A stretch of DNA of 64,000 bases, taken from positions 434,001-498,000 of the forward strand of contig JBALVX010000001.1 in the NCBI GenBank assembly GCA_036961295.1, written 5' to 3'. The stretch is from JAGPUQ01 sp036961295 (lineage in GTDB: Bacteria; Pseudomonadota; Gammaproteobacteria; Pseudomonadales; Porticoccaceae). Below are positions 32,877-42,684 of this stretch, in pieces. The notes under the pieces are model-generated. The model made no database searches, had not been told where the DNA came from, and saw nothing but the letters and a program-made list of their open reading frames with translations. Position 1 is the first letter of the stretch. Each line of letters starts with the position of its first letter. A program made the position numbers and the translations under genes.

Positions 32877-35732
32877 ATGCCTGACAGCGCCTCTCTTAAC
32901 GTAATGCAGCACTTCCTTGATACCTCGCATTTTTCCGGAGGTAATGCAGCATACGTTGAAGGTTTATACGAAACTTATCTTCACGATGCTCAGGGCGTAC
33001 CCGAAGAATGGCGCGCCTTTTTTAACTCTCTACCCCGGGTCAACGGCAATGTCTCCCCAGACGTTTCCCACGACACCGTGCGCGCACATTTTGAATTACT
33101 CGGCCGCCGCCAGGCCCGCCCTGTGGCTGCACCTGGTTCCGGTGGTCTTCATGTTGAGCACGAGCGCAAACAGGTTAAAGTACTGCAACTGATCAGCTCC
33201 TACCGGGAGCGCGGGCACCAGCACGCCAAACTCGATCCCCTGGGTTTGATGGAGCGCGATCAGGTTCCCGATCTTGAACTCTCCTTCCACGGCTTAACCC
33301 CCGGCGACCTCGATACTACCTTTCAAACCGGTCCTTTGTTTATCGGTAAGGACGAAGCCACGCTGGGCGAAATTATCGACAGCATGGAAGCGACCTACTG
33401 CAAGCATCTCGGCCCAGAGTTTATGCACATCACCTCGCTGGAAGAAAAGCAGTGGCTGCAGCAGCGTTTTGAAAGCACGCGGGCGCAACCCAAATATGAA
33501 GATGATGTGCGGGTCCGGGTATTGCGGCGCTTAACGGCAGCGGAAGGCCTGGAAAAACATCTGGATTCAAAATATCCCGGTACCAAGCGTTTTGGGATAG
33601 AGGGCGCCGAAAGTTTAATTCCCGCCATCGATGGCTTGATTAATCGAGCGGGTGAGTACGGTGCGAAAGAAATAGTTTTGGGCATGGCGCATCGGGGCCG
33701 GCTCAATGTACTGGTGAATGTGCTGGGTAAAAACCCCGCCGATTTGTTTGAAGAATTTGAAGGCAAGAAAGTCCTCAGTACCTCAGGGGATGTTAAATAC
33801 CATCAGGGTTTTTCCTCTAATGTGATGACCCCGGGTGGTGAGGTCCATCTGGCCCTGAACTTTAATCCCTCGCATTTGGAAATTGTCTCGCCGGTCGTTG
33901 AAGGTTCGTCGCGGGCGCGGCAGGATCGTCGCAATGATCCAGAGGGTAAGCAGGTAGTACCCATCATCATCCACGGTGATGCGGCGTTTGCCGGCCAGGG
34001 TGTGGTGATGGAAACCTTCCAGATGTCACAGACTCGCGCCTATTCAACCGGCGGCACAGTTCATGTGGTGCTCAACAATCAGGTGGGCTTTACCACCAAC
34101 CGTCGCGAGGATGCGCGCTCTACAGAATATTGCACCGACGTGGCAAAAATGGTGCAAGCGCCGATTTTTCATGTCAACGGTGACGACCCGGATGCGGTGC
34201 TGTTTACCGCTTTACTGGCGATGGACTACCGCTACCAGTTTAAAAAAGACGTGGTGATTGATCTGATCTGCTATCGCCGTCGCGGTCACAACGAAACCGA
34301 CGAGCCTTCGTCTACGCAACCCTTGATGTATCAAAAAATTCGCGAGCATAAAAGTACGCGGACTTTATTTGCCGAGCAACTGGCCGCCGAAGGCGTGCTG
34401 AGTGAGCAAGCCTGCGTTGAGATGTTAAGTGAGTATCGCGATAGTTTGGATCGCGCCGAGCACGTGGCGCACAATTTGGTATCCGAGCCCGATACCGCTT
34501 TGTTTGTGGATTGGACGCCCTATCTGGATCACGACGGCAGCGCGTCTGTGGATACCCGCTACGATCTGCAAAAACTGCAGGAAGTCGCCCACAAGGTCTG
34601 CCATATTCCGGAAGGTATTGTGTTGCAGCGCCAGGTACAAAAAATCTACGACGACCGGCGCAAGATGGCCAGCGGTGCCCTGGCACTGAACTGGGGTATG
34701 GCCGAGCTACTGGCCTACGCAACGATTCTGGAAGAGGGCTATCAACTTCGGATGACCGGCCAGGATTGCGGGCGCGGTACCTTTTCCCATCGCCACGCCG
34801 TGGTGTTCAACCAGAAAGATGGCGAAGCCTATGTACCGCTTGAACACTTAAATGACAATCAGCCACGCTGCGATATTTACGATTCATTCTTGTCGGAAGA
34901 AGCGGTGCTGGGTTTTGAATACGGCTATTCAACGGCAACGCCCAGTGGTTTGATTTTGTGGGAAGCCCAGTTTGGCGATTTCGCCAACGGTGCCCAGGTG
35001 GTGATCGACCAATTTATTGCGGCTGGAGAACATAAGTGGGCGCGGCTCAGTGGGCTTACCCTGCTGCTGCCTCACGGTTACGAAGGGCAGGGGCCGGAAC
35101 ATTCGTCGGCGCGCCTGGAACGGTTTTTGCAAATGTGCGCCGAGGGCAATATGCAGGTGTGTATTCCGACGACCCCGGCACAGTTGTTTCATATGCTGCG
35201 TCGGCAGGCGATTCGGCCCTTGCGTAAACCGCTGATTGTGATGAGTCCAAAGTGGATTCTACGCCACAAGCTGGCAACGTCGTCGTTAGAAGAATTGGCC
35301 GAAGGTGAGTTCCAACTCATTATTAAAGACGACAAAATAGAGCCGAAAAAAGCCCGCCGTGTGGTGTTGTGCTCAGGCAAAGTGTACTACCACTTGCTGG
35401 AAGAGCGCGAAAAACGCGAGTGTGAAGATGTTGCTTTGATTCGTATTGAACAGTTATACCCCTTTAGCGAAGAGGGCTTGTTAGAGGTCTTAGCACCTTA
35501 CCAGGAGCTTGATGACGTCTTCTGGTGTCAGGAAGAACCTAAAAATCAGGGAGTTTGGTATAACTTACAGCACCACATGCGGCATGTATTACATCTTCAC
35601 GATGAAACGCTGTACCTGGGTTATGTGGGACGCGATCCGTCGGCATCACCCGCCGCGGGCTACTTGTCGATTCACCTCGAAGAACAGCAGCGCTTTATTG
35701 ACCAGGCTTTAGATTTAAATTTTAGCGGTTAA
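32877..35732 (+). CDS. sucA: 2-oxoglutarate dehydrogenase E1 component
   Basis: A thiamine-diphosphate-dependent decarboxylase of the OGDH complex. The 951-residue protein starts with the E2-binding region LSGGNAAYVEGLYETYL-like segment (SHFSGGNAAYVEGLY). It contains GAESLIPAIDGLI, VLGMAHRGRLNVLVNVLGK, GDAAFAGQGVVMET and VVIDLICYRRRGHNETDEPS, all OGDH landmarks, and ends in the CQEEPKNQGVWYN region. A TGGTACAAT extended -10 motif (32839-32847) before it may be an internal promoter of the sucAB part. Confidence 0.98.
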   Translation: MPDSASLNVMQHFLDTSHFSGGNAAYVEGLYETYLHDAQGVPEEWRAFFNSLPRVNGNVSPDVSHDTVRAHFELLGRRQARPVAAPGSGGLHVEHERKQVKVLQLISSYRERGHQHAKLDPLGLMERDQVPDLELSFHGLTPGDLDTTFQTGPLFIGKDEATLGEIIDSMEATYCKHLGPEFMHITSLEEKQWLQQRFESTRAQPKYEDDVRVRVLRRLTAAEGLEKHLDSKYPGTKRFGIEGAESLIPAIDGLINRAGEYGAKEIVLGMAHRGRLNVLVNVLGKNPADLFEEFEGKKVLSTSGDVKYHQGFSSNVMTPGGEVHLALNFNPSHLEIVSPVVEGSSRARQDRRNDPEGKQVVPIIIHGDAAFAGQGVVMETFQMSQTRAYSTGGTVHVVLNNQVGFTTNRREDARSTEYCTDVAKMVQAPIFHVNGDDPDAVLFTALLAMDYRYQFKKDVVIDLICYRRRGHNETDEPSSTQPLMYQKIREHKSTRTLFAEQLAAEGVLSEQACVEMLSEYRDSLDRAEHVAHNLVSEPDTALFVDWTPYLDHDGSASVDTRYDLQKLQEVAHKVCHIPEGIVLQRQVQKIYDDRRKMASGALALNWGMAELLAYATILEEGYQLRMTGQDCGRGTFSHRHAVVFNQKDGEAYVPLEHLNDNQPRCDIYDSFLSEEAVLGFEYGYSTATPSGLILWEAQFGDFANGAQVVIDQFIAAGEHKWARLSGLTLLLPHGYEGQGPEHSSARLERFLQMCAEGNMQVCIPTTPAQLFHMLRRQAIRPLRKPLIVMSPKWILRHKLATSSLEELAEGEFQLIIKDDKIEPKKARRVVLCSGKVYYHLLEEREKRECEDVALIRIEQLYPFSEEGLLEVLAPYQELDDVFWCQEEPKNQGVWYNLQHHMRHVLHLHDETLYLGYVGRDPSASPAAGYLSIHLEEQQRFIDQALDLNFSG

Positions 35733-35785
35733 ATGTAATCAGTGAATTTTGAACCAACATCAGCAGCGTAAAGGAAAGCTCGTAA

Positions 35786-37054
35786 ATGACTATTGATATT
35801 GTCACGCCCACATTTCCAGAATCCATTCAGGAAGGCTCCATCGCCACATGGCACAAGCAAGCGGGCGAAACGGTTGCCCGTGACGACGTCCTGGTGGATG
35901 TCGAAACCGATAAAGTGGTCATCGAAGTGGTGGCCCCGAGCGATGGCGTACTCACAGAAATCATACTGGCCGAAGGCGCGGTGATTTATGCCGGTGATGT
36001 TCTTGGGCGTCTCGAAGCGGGTGCCGGTGCGGTTTCTGCTGCGCCAGAAGTTAACTCGGAAGCTAGTGCCGAAGGTAATACCGGAAGTAATACTGGAACT
36101 CAGGAACTGATCGCCAGCCCAGCGGCGCGTAAAATTGCCGAGGAAGCCGGTATTAACCTGGCTCAGGTAGTGGGCACCGGTCGCGGTGGTCGTATCACTA
36201 AAGAAGATGTGGTGGGTTTTAAAGCGCCCGCGAGTCCGGCGCCGGGATCAACGCCAGCAGCTAATTCGGCTACAGCGTCTAACTCAGCTACAGCATCATT
36301 AGCGAAGCCCCCCGTTAGTGCGGCTCCGGAAGCATTAGGGGCTGCCGGAGACCGTGTCGAGCGTCGCGTGCCGATGACCCGTATGCGTACCCGCATCGCC
36401 GAACGCCTGCTGGAAGTCACGCAAACCACGGCGATGTTGACGACGTTTAACGAAGCCAATATGCACAATATTATGGCTTTGCGGTCTCAGCACAAGGAAC
36501 AGTTTGCGAAAGTCCACAATGGGACTCGTCTTGGCTTTATGGGCTTTTTTGTCAAAGCGTCAACCGAGGCCTTACAGCGTTTTCCGCAGGTCAACGCCTC
36601 CATCGATGGCAGCGATATTATTTATCACGGCTACCAGGATATTGGTGTTGCAGTGTCCAGTGAGCGCGGTTTGGTAGTGCCAGTGTTGCGCAATGCCGAA
36701 AACCTGAGCATGGCCGAAATCGAAAACAAAATCGCCGAGTATGGTGGTCGAGCTAAAGATGGCAAGCTGACCATGGACGAAATGACCGGGGGCACGTTCA
36801 CGCTTACCAACGGTGGGGTGTTTGGTTCCTTGCAGTCAACGCCGATTTTGAATCCTCCCCAGGCTGCGATTTTGGGGATGCATGCGATCCAAGATCGACC
36901 AGTCGCCGAGAACGGTGAAGTGGTGATTCGACCGATGATGAACCTGGCGCTGTCTTACGATCATCGTCTTATCGATGGCCGAGATGCCGTGCAATTTTTA
37001 ATGGCGATTAAAGAGATGATCGAGAATCCAGCCAAGATTTTACTTCAAATATAG
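35786..37054 (+). CDS. sucB: 2-oxoglutarate dehydrogenase E2 (dihydrolipoamide succinyltransferase)
   Basis: A single lipoyl domain (about 1-77, lipoylated Lys in VETDKVVIEV) is followed by an Ala/Pro/Ser linker. Next comes a peripheral subunit-binding domain (about 110-146: SPAARKIAEEAGINLAQVVGTGRGGRITKEDV), a second Ala/Ser-rich linker containing imperfect NSATAS repeats, and the catalytic domain with SYDHRLIDGRDAVQFL. At 422 residues it is full length. It forms the cubic core of the OGDH complex with sucA and the following lpd gene. Confidence 0.97.
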   Translation: MTIDIVTPTFPESIQEGSIATWHKQAGETVARDDVLVDVETDKVVIEVVAPSDGVLTEIILAEGAVIYAGDVLGRLEAGAGAVSAAPEVNSEASAEGNTGSNTGTQELIASPAARKIAEEAGINLAQVVGTGRGGRITKEDVVGFKAPASPAPGSTPAANSATASNSATASLAKPPVSAAPEALGAAGDRVERRVPMTRMRTRIAERLLEVTQTTAMLTTFNEANMHNIMALRSQHKEQFAKVHNGTRLGFMGFFVKASTEALQRFPQVNASIDGSDIIYHGYQDIGVAVSSERGLVVPVLRNAENLSMAEIENKIAEYGGRAKDGKLTMDEMTGGTFTLTNGGVFGSLQSTPILNPPQAAILGMHAIQDRPVAENGEVVIRPMMNLALSYDHRLIDGRDAVQFLMAIKEMIENPAKILLQI

Positions 37055-37094
37055 ATTGTAACTAGCTGATTTAAATTAATTTTAGAGAAAAATA

Positions 37095-38549
37095 ATGTCA
37101 GAAAAATACGATGTCATCGTTATCGGCTCCGGCCCGGCGGGATACGTCTGTGCCATTCGTGCCGCACAACTGGGCTTGAAAACCGCCTGCATTGAAAAAT
37201 ACGTGAACCGCGATGGCAAGGGTGTCAACGGCGGTACCTGTCTCAATGTCGGCTGTATCCCTTCTAAAACCTTACTCGACAGCTCTTATAAATACGCGGA
37301 AGTTCTGTCTGGCCTGAGTGGGCATGGTATCGGCATCAAAGGTGTCGATCTCGATGTGCCGGCGATGATCGCGCGCAAGGATAAAATCGTCAGCCAGTTA
37401 ACTGGTGGCATCGCTGCATTGTTTAAAGCCAATGGCGTAACCGCCTTGTATGGCAGCGGTAAATTACTATCGGGTCGTCAGGTTGAGTTGACCGACGCCG
37501 AGGGTAAAACTCAGGTATTGGATGCCGACAACGTCGTGCTGGCAACCGGTTCCCAGGCCATCGATATTCCGGTAGCACCGGTCAATGGTAAAACCATTAT
37601 CGATTCCACTGGCGCACTGGATTTGGACAAAGTACCAAAACGCCTCGGCGTGATTGGCGCGGGCGTGATTGGTCTCGAACTGGGTAGTGTCTGGAATCGT
37701 CTGGGTTCGGATGTGGTCTTGCTGGAAGCCATGGATGTGTTCCTGTCGGTGATGGATAAGCAGATCGCCAAACAGGCCGAGAAAATTCTGACCAAGCAGG
37801 GCCTGGATATTCGTATGTCGTGCCGAGTGACCGGCACCGAAATAAAAAGCAAAGGCAACAAGGTTGAGGTGCTTTATCTGAACGCTGACGGTGAGGAAAA
37901 TAAGGAAACCTTCGATAAGCTGATTGTGTGCGTAGGGCGACGTCCCAGTACCGAAGACTTACTGGCTCCGGATAGCGGGGTTAATCTGGATGAGCGCGGC
38001 TCGGTGTTTGTCAACGATAGCTGCGCCACTAACGCGCCGGGCGTATGGGCGGTGGGTGATATTGTGCGCGGCCCGATGTTGGCGCATAAAGGCTCGGAAG
38101 AGGGCGTGATGGTGGCCGAGCGCATTGCTGGGCAAAAAACCCAAATGAACTACGACGTTATGCCCAATGTAATTTATACCCACCCGGAAATTGCTTCGGT
38201 CGGGTTGAACGAAGAAGAACTCAAGCAATCGGGCGAAGCCTATAACGTCGGCATGTTCCCGTTCGCGGCGAGCGGTCGCGCACTGGCGGCGGATGATACC
38301 GATGGCCTGGTTAAAATTGTGGCCCATGCGGATACCGATCGTATTCTGGGTTGCCATGTTATTGGGCCTGCGGCTGCAGAGCTGGTTCAACAGGCGGCGA
38401 TCGCGATGGAATTTGGCGGCAGCGCCGAAGATCTGGGGATGATGGTATTCGCCCACCCGACCATGTCTGAGGCGGTACACGAAGCGGCCCTTGCCGTTAA
38501 CGGTCACGCCATTCACGTAGCAAATCGAAAACCCCGCAAAAAGAAATAA
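37095..38549 (+). CDS. lpdA: dihydrolipoyl dehydrogenase (E3)
   Basis: An FAD enzyme that reoxidises dihydrolipoamide for OGDH and possibly other 2-oxoacid dehydrogenases. It has the FAD motif VIVIGSGPAGYVCAIRAAQLG, the redox disulfide GGTCLNVGCIPSK, the NAD motif LGVIGAGVIGLELGSVWNRLG and the C-terminal His/Glu pair in FAHPTMSEAVHEA. The length is 484 residues. It lies 40 bp after sucB, in the usual E1-E2-E3 order. Confidence 0.97.
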   Translation: MSEKYDVIVIGSGPAGYVCAIRAAQLGLKTACIEKYVNRDGKGVNGGTCLNVGCIPSKTLLDSSYKYAEVLSGLSGHGIGIKGVDLDVPAMIARKDKIVSQLTGGIAALFKANGVTALYGSGKLLSGRQVELTDAEGKTQVLDADNVVLATGSQAIDIPVAPVNGKTIIDSTGALDLDKVPKRLGVIGAGVIGLELGSVWNRLGSDVVLLEAMDVFLSVMDKQIAKQAEKILTKQGLDIRMSCRVTGTEIKSKGNKVEVLYLNADGEENKETFDKLIVCVGRRPSTEDLLAPDSGVNLDERGSVFVNDSCATNAPGVWAVGDIVRGPMLAHKGSEEGVMVAERIAGQKTQMNYDVMPNVIYTHPEIASVGLNEEELKQSGEAYNVGMFPFAASGRALAADDTDGLVKIVAHADTDRILGCHVIGPAAAELVQQAAIAMEFGGSAEDLGMMVFAHPTMSEAVHEAALAVNGHAIHVANRKPRKKK

Positions 38550-38631
38550 CCCTTACTGCTGCTCTCTATGTTTGGAGCATTAGTTAAGAGTCCTGGATTT
38601 ATTATCGTTTTAATTAGTTGGGAAACCCTTT

Positions 38632-39801
38632 ATGAATTTACACGAATATCAAGGTAAACAACTGTTTGCCGAATATGGCTTACCGGTATCTCGCGGTGTT
38701 GCCGCAGAGACCGTCGAAGAAGCGGTCGCCGCAGCGGATAGCATTGGTGGCAGTCGTTGGGTGGTTAAAGCCCAGGTGCACGCTGGAGGCCGCGGTAAAT
38801 CTGGTGGCGTAAAGCTAGTGGAAACGAAGGAAGAGATTCGCGCGTTCACCGAGAAGTGGTTAGGTAAACGCATGGTGACTTACCAAACGGATGCCGCTGG
38901 CCAGCCGGTCAGCCGGGTTTTAGTCGAAACCTGCACGGATATTGATCAGGAATTATATCTGGGCGCGGTGATTGATCGTTCCACGCGTCGGATCGTGTTT
39001 ATGGCTTCCACCGAAGGTGGTGTCGAAATCGAGAAAGTCGCGGCAGAAACCCCGGAAAAAATCATCAAAGCCACCATTGACCCGCTTACCGGTGCACAAC
39101 CGTATCAGGGGCGTGACCTCGCCTTCAAGCTGGGTTTGACTGGCAAGCAGGTCGGGCAATTCACCAAAATCTTTTTGGGTCTGGCGAAACTGTTTAAAGA
39201 AAAAGACCTGGCGTTAATCGAAGTGAATCCCCTGGTGATTACCGACGAAGGTAATCTCCATTGTCTCGATGCGAAACTTGCTGTGGATGGCAATGCGATT
39301 GATCGTCAGCCTGCACTCAAAGCCATGCACGATCCGTCGCAAGACGATGCGCGCGAAGCACACGCAGCAGAATGGGATCTTAACTACGTGGCGCTGGAAG
39401 GTAACATTGGTTGCATGGTCAACGGTGCAGGCCTGGCCATGGGTACTATGGATATCGTGAAATTACACGGTGGTCGACCGGCTAACTTTTTGGACGTTGG
39501 CGGCGGTGCCACTAAAGAGCGCGTTACCGAAGCGTTTAAAATTATTCTTTCCGACGAGGCGGTAAAAGCCGTGCTGGTGAATATTTTTGGCGGCATCGTG
39601 CGTTGTGATCTTATTGCCGAAGGTATTATTGGTGCCGTCGAAGAAGTGGGTGTGAGTGTTCCTGTAGTGGTGCGGCTCGAAGGCAACAATGCCGACGTGG
39701 GTGCTAAAATACTAGCGGACAGTGGACTCAATATTATTGCTGCAACCAGTCTAACTGACGCAGCTGAGCAAGTAGTTAAGGCGGCGGAGGCCCAGGCATG
39801 A
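38632..39801 (+). CDS. sucC: succinyl-CoA synthetase beta subunit
   Basis: It makes ATP or GTP from succinyl-CoA together with sucD. The ATP-grasp fold is visible: MNLHEYQGKQLFAEYGLPVSRG at the start, KAQVHAGGRGKSGGVKL (nucleotide site), ALIEVNPLV, and GGIVRCDLIAEGI at the C-terminus. The 389 residues are typical. It overlaps sucD by 4 bp. Confidence 0.97.
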   Translation: MNLHEYQGKQLFAEYGLPVSRGVAAETVEEAVAAADSIGGSRWVVKAQVHAGGRGKSGGVKLVETKEEIRAFTEKWLGKRMVTYQTDAAGQPVSRVLVETCTDIDQELYLGAVIDRSTRRIVFMASTEGGVEIEKVAAETPEKIIKATIDPLTGAQPYQGRDLAFKLGLTGKQVGQFTKIFLGLAKLFKEKDLALIEVNPLVITDEGNLHCLDAKLAVDGNAIDRQPALKAMHDPSQDDAREAHAAEWDLNYVALEGNIGCMVNGAGLAMGTMDIVKLHGGRPANFLDVGGGATKERVTEAFKIILSDEAVKAVLVNIFGGIVRCDLIAEGIIGAVEEVGVSVPVVVRLEGNNADVGAKILADSGLNIIAATSLTDAAEQVVKAAEAQA

Positions 39802-40670
39802 GTATTCTTATCGACAAAAACACTAAAGTTATTTGCCAGGGTTTTACCGGTTCTCAGGGCACTATGCACTCCGAGCAGGCGCTGGAATACGGCACTAAAT
39901 TATTGGGTGGTGTCACGCCCGGCAAGGGCGGCCAAACCCATCTTGGACTACCCGTGTTTAACACCGTTGCGGAGGCAGTAGCTGCTACTGGCGCAGAGGC
40001 CACGGTGATTTATGTCCCCGCTGCCTATTGTAAAGATTCAATTCTTGAAGCGGCTAACTCTGGAATCAAGCTGATTGTTTGTATCACAGAGGGCATTCCT
40101 ACCCTCGATATGCTTGATTGCAAAGTTAAATGTGACGACTTAGGTGTGCGCTTGATTGGCCCTAACTGCCCTGGGGTGATTACTCCGGGCGAATGTAAAA
40201 TTGGCATTATGCCGGGCCATATTCACCTGCCAGGCAAAGTCGGCGTGGTATCTCGCTCCGGTACCCTGACTTACGAAGCGGTTAAACAAACCACCGATTA
40301 CGGTTTTGGGCAATCTACCTGTGTCGGTATTGGCGGTGATCCGATTCCCGGTTCAAACTTTATCGACATTCTCGAAATGTTTGAGAAAGATCCAAAAACC
40401 GAAGCCATCGTGATGATCGGTGAGATTGGTGGTACCGCTGAAGAAGAAGCTGCTGCTTACATTAAGGATCATGTAAGCAAGCCAGTGGTGTCTTATATTG
40501 CGGGTGTAACTGCGCCTGCCGGTAAACGTATGGGTCACGCGGGTGCGATTATTTCTGGCGGTAAGGGTACGGCAGATGAAAAGTTTGCTGCGCTGGAAGA
40601 CGCCGGCGTAAAAACCGTGCGTAGCCTGGCCGATATTGGTGAAGCCCTGAAAGAAATTACCGGTTGGTAG
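39798..40670 (+). CDS. sucD: succinyl-CoA synthetase alpha subunit
   Basis: The CoA-binding and phosphohistidine subunit. It begins MSILIDKNTKVICQGFTGSQG, with GTPGKGG-like TPGKGGQTHLG, GPNCPGVITPGECKIGIMPG and the active-site His in MGHAGAIISGGKGTA. The length is 290 residues. It is the last gene of the sdh-suc operon and is followed by a strong terminator. Confidence 0.97.
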   Translation: MSILIDKNTKVICQGFTGSQGTMHSEQALEYGTKLLGGVTPGKGGQTHLGLPVFNTVAEAVAATGAEATVIYVPAAYCKDSILEAANSGIKLIVCITEGIPTLDMLDCKVKCDDLGVRLIGPNCPGVITPGECKIGIMPGHIHLPGKVGVVSRSGTLTYEAVKQTTDYGFGQSTCVGIGGDPIPGSNFIDILEMFEKDPKTEAIVMIGEIGGTAEEEAAAYIKDHVSKPVVSYIAGVTAPAGKRMGHAGAIISGGKGTADEKFAALEDAGVKTVRSLADIGEALKEITGW

Positions 40671-40683
40671 TGTTTAATGGCAT

Positions 40684-40716
40684 AAAAAAAGAGCGGCAAT
40701 TGCCGCTCTTTTTTTT
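40684..40716. terminator. bidirectional terminator after sucD
   Basis: A7-GAGCGGCA-AT-TGCCGCTC-T8, a perfect palindrome with A and T runs on both sides. It ends the sdh-suc operon and can also serve the convergent DUF1993 gene. Confidence 0.95.
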
Positions 40717-40775
40717 GCGTTGGTTTTTTATTAAGAAGTTTATTTAGAGCTTTGTTAAGGGGTTTTTTAGGGCGT

Positions 40776-41300
40776 TTACTCAGGCAGTCCAACATTCATT
40801 TTGCCTAAAAAGTCCATTTTACCCAGGGGGACGCCTTTAATTCTCAGCATGTCGTATATGGTCGTGGCATGAAAATAAAGATTGGGAAGGGAAAACGACA
40901 GGATAAAGTTTTCAGTGGTAAAGGGTAATTCAAAGTTCGTCATTCTGAAATACATGGCCTTGCCTGCTGTCGCAGTAATGGCGCTCTCATCTATTTTGTC
41001 GAGCTCAATCAGGGCTTCTTCCAGTAGCTTGATAAGCCCGCGATAGTCCAGTTCCGGAATCTCTGGTGGTGGTGAAAACTCTCCAGCCAATAGGCCTTTG
41101 GCGGCACCGAGTGAATGATGTCGAACAGAATTCACCTGAAACGGAAACGCCGCCATATCAGATATGAGGCGCATTTCGAGTACATTATCTATATCGATAC
41201 CTTGCTCCGTAAAGAAGTCGGCGCCTTTTTCCATCACGGCGATGGTCGATGTCAAAACACGTCGATAGGTACCTATGCTTACTTCATTTAAATCCATCAT
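40776..41300 (-). CDS. DUF1993-family protein
   Basis: The 174-residue helical protein matches the DUF1993 pattern: a helix pair with MRLISDMAAFPFQVNSVRHHSLGAAKGLLAG and the C-terminal signature SLPNLYFHATTIYDMLRIKGVPLGKMDFLG. The family has a DinB-like four-helix look and its function is unknown. The frame is open for 124 more codons upstream, but those overlap the next gene and look non-coding. I chose ATG 41300 because GGAG lies 9 nt before it (MMDLNEVSIG); ATG 41297 is equally possible. Confidence 0.85.
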   Translation of the reverse strand: MMDLNEVSIGTYRRVLTSTIAVMEKGADFFTEQGIDIDNVLEMRLISDMAAFPFQVNSVRHHSLGAAKGLLAGEFSPPPEIPELDYRGLIKLLEEALIELDKIDESAITATAGKAMYFRMTNFELPFTTENFILSFSLPNLYFHATTIYDMLRIKGVPLGKMDFLGKMNVGLPE

Positions 41301-41332
41301 GGTTATATTCTCCAGAGTTTTATTCAGTTTTA

Positions 41333-41737
41333 TTAATGGTGGTTTTCCAATACTTTGGTCCCGATTTTTTCCTTGGCTTCCTTTGCTTCCTTGGGTTTCC
41401 GGCTGTCTGGCATTTTCCATGCGACCAGTCCCGCGATTAGGTAGCCCACGTTGAGTAGACCGATCACTCGAACCCAATCGGCACTGCCAAGCAGGAACCA
41501 GCCAATGGGAAAAAAAGAAGCAACGAATAAAACAATTAACGTAATACCGTGCCCCTGTAGCGAGGCAATGACTGCAATGATAGAAAATATCAACATCAAT
41601 AATGCCACGAAAAACGCTATGCCAGTGAAGGCCAGCGGTGAAGCGGGCATCCACATTGCGATTATCCAGCACGCACAGGTTCCGATTCCCGCTATGACAC
41701 CAGTGAATTTCCCGAACAGTTGGATTGCTTTTCTCAT
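41333..41737 (-). CDS. small four-helix membrane protein, unknown function
   Basis: The 134-residue protein has four predicted membrane segments (about 12-30, 34-60, 63-83 and 87-106) and a charged Lys/Glu C-terminal tail (KPKEAKEAKEK). I do not recognise a family. ATG 41737 follows AGGAT by 7-8 nt; the frame is open further upstream to 41848 without a better ribosome-binding site. It lies 32 bp before the DUF1993 gene and is probably co-transcribed with it. Confidence 0.65.
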   Translation of the reverse strand: MRKAIQLFGKFTGVIAGIGTCACWIIAMWMPASPLAFTGIAFFVALLMLIFSIIAVIASLQGHGITLIVLFVASFFPIGWFLLGSADWVRVIGLLNVGYLIAGLVAWKMPDSRKPKEAKEAKEKIGTKVLENHH

Positions 41738-41786
41738 GGTCTTATCCTGTTTTATTTTGCCCCGTTCAGTATCGCCCCGCTTAATA

Positions 41787-42611
41787 TTATTTTCCCTTAT
41801 AAACCGGCGGTCGTTTTTCAATAAATGATTGTACGCCTTCGGCCGCATCTTCAGTCAGTGCCAGTTCCTGCATCACGGATACAAAATCGGATACTGCGGC
41901 ATCGGGACCTTCGTAGGCGTGGCGACGCACATTGTTTAGTGTCGCTTGTACGGCCAAAGGCGCCTGGCGGGCGATTTCTTCCGCTAGCGCTATAGCGCGA
42001 CTGAGTTCTTCCCCGGCGGGTACGATTTCTTGAATAAAATTATAGCGCAGCGCTTCCTCGGGCGTAAATTCACCACCGGTAAGCAAAACTTTCATGGCGT
42101 TGCCCCAGCCGGCGCGTTCGCTCATGCGAATGGTGGCGCCGCCTACGGCCATGACGCCACGACCCACCTCCAGCTGTGAAAAGCGAGCGCCTTCGGCAGC
42201 AACCACGATTTCGGTCGCCAGCATCAGCTCAATCCCGGCGGTAAAGCAAATACCATGAACGGCACAAACTATCGGTTTATTGCGGAAAGGTGGCTTTAGG
42301 GAGAAGGGATCAATAGCTGCATTGGGTATCAGAGGTTTGCCCGCACGCATAGCTTCGTCGAATTTGGGCAGGTCGAGCCCCGCGGTAAAGTGTTTGCCGT
42401 GGGCGAATAATACGCCGACTCGAAGTTCGGCATTATTTTCCAGTTCACCGTAGGCGCGGCTGAGTTCGCTAAACATTTTGGGTGTAAAGCCGTTGTATTT
42501 TTCTGGCCGGTCGATGCCGATAAGTAAAATATGGCCCTGCTGTTCGGTGGTGATCTGGCCGTCGGGGTGGCGTTCGGTGGCTGTTTCGCTTATGGGGGGT
42601 GACTCGCTCAT
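41787..42611 (-). CDS. enoyl-CoA hydratase/isomerase (crotonase) family protein
   Basis: The crotonase fold is clear: VGVLFAHGKHFTAGLDLPKF forms the first oxyanion-hole strand and AVHGICFTAGIELMLATEIVVAAEGARFSQLEVGRGV the second. These are followed by the usual C-terminal APLAVQATLNNVRRH helices and the ending FIEKRPPVYKGK. At 274 residues it is full length. The substrate (beta-oxidation or another acyl-CoA) cannot be told. It sits 50 bp upstream of the small membrane protein gene and may lead a short operon. Confidence 0.9.
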   Translation of the reverse strand: MSESPPISETATERHPDGQITTEQQGHILLIGIDRPEKYNGFTPKMFSELSRAYGELENNAELRVGVLFAHGKHFTAGLDLPKFDEAMRAGKPLIPNAAIDPFSLKPPFRNKPIVCAVHGICFTAGIELMLATEIVVAAEGARFSQLEVGRGVMAVGGATIRMSERAGWGNAMKVLLTGGEFTPEEALRYNFIQEIVPAGEELSRAIALAEEIARQAPLAVQATLNNVRRHAYEGPDAAVSDFVSVMQELALTEDAAEGVQSFIEKRPPVYKGK

Positions 42612-42684
42612 GGGGATTCCTGGATGGGTATGTAAGGTAGGGGGATCATTAGTCAGTGTATAAAATTAATGGCCCACAAAATAA

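Noticed and set aside
41301..41672. N-terminal 124-codon extension of the DUF1993 gene
   Set aside because: It overlaps the small membrane protein gene in another frame, has non-protein-like composition, and a good ribosome-binding site marks the internal ATG.
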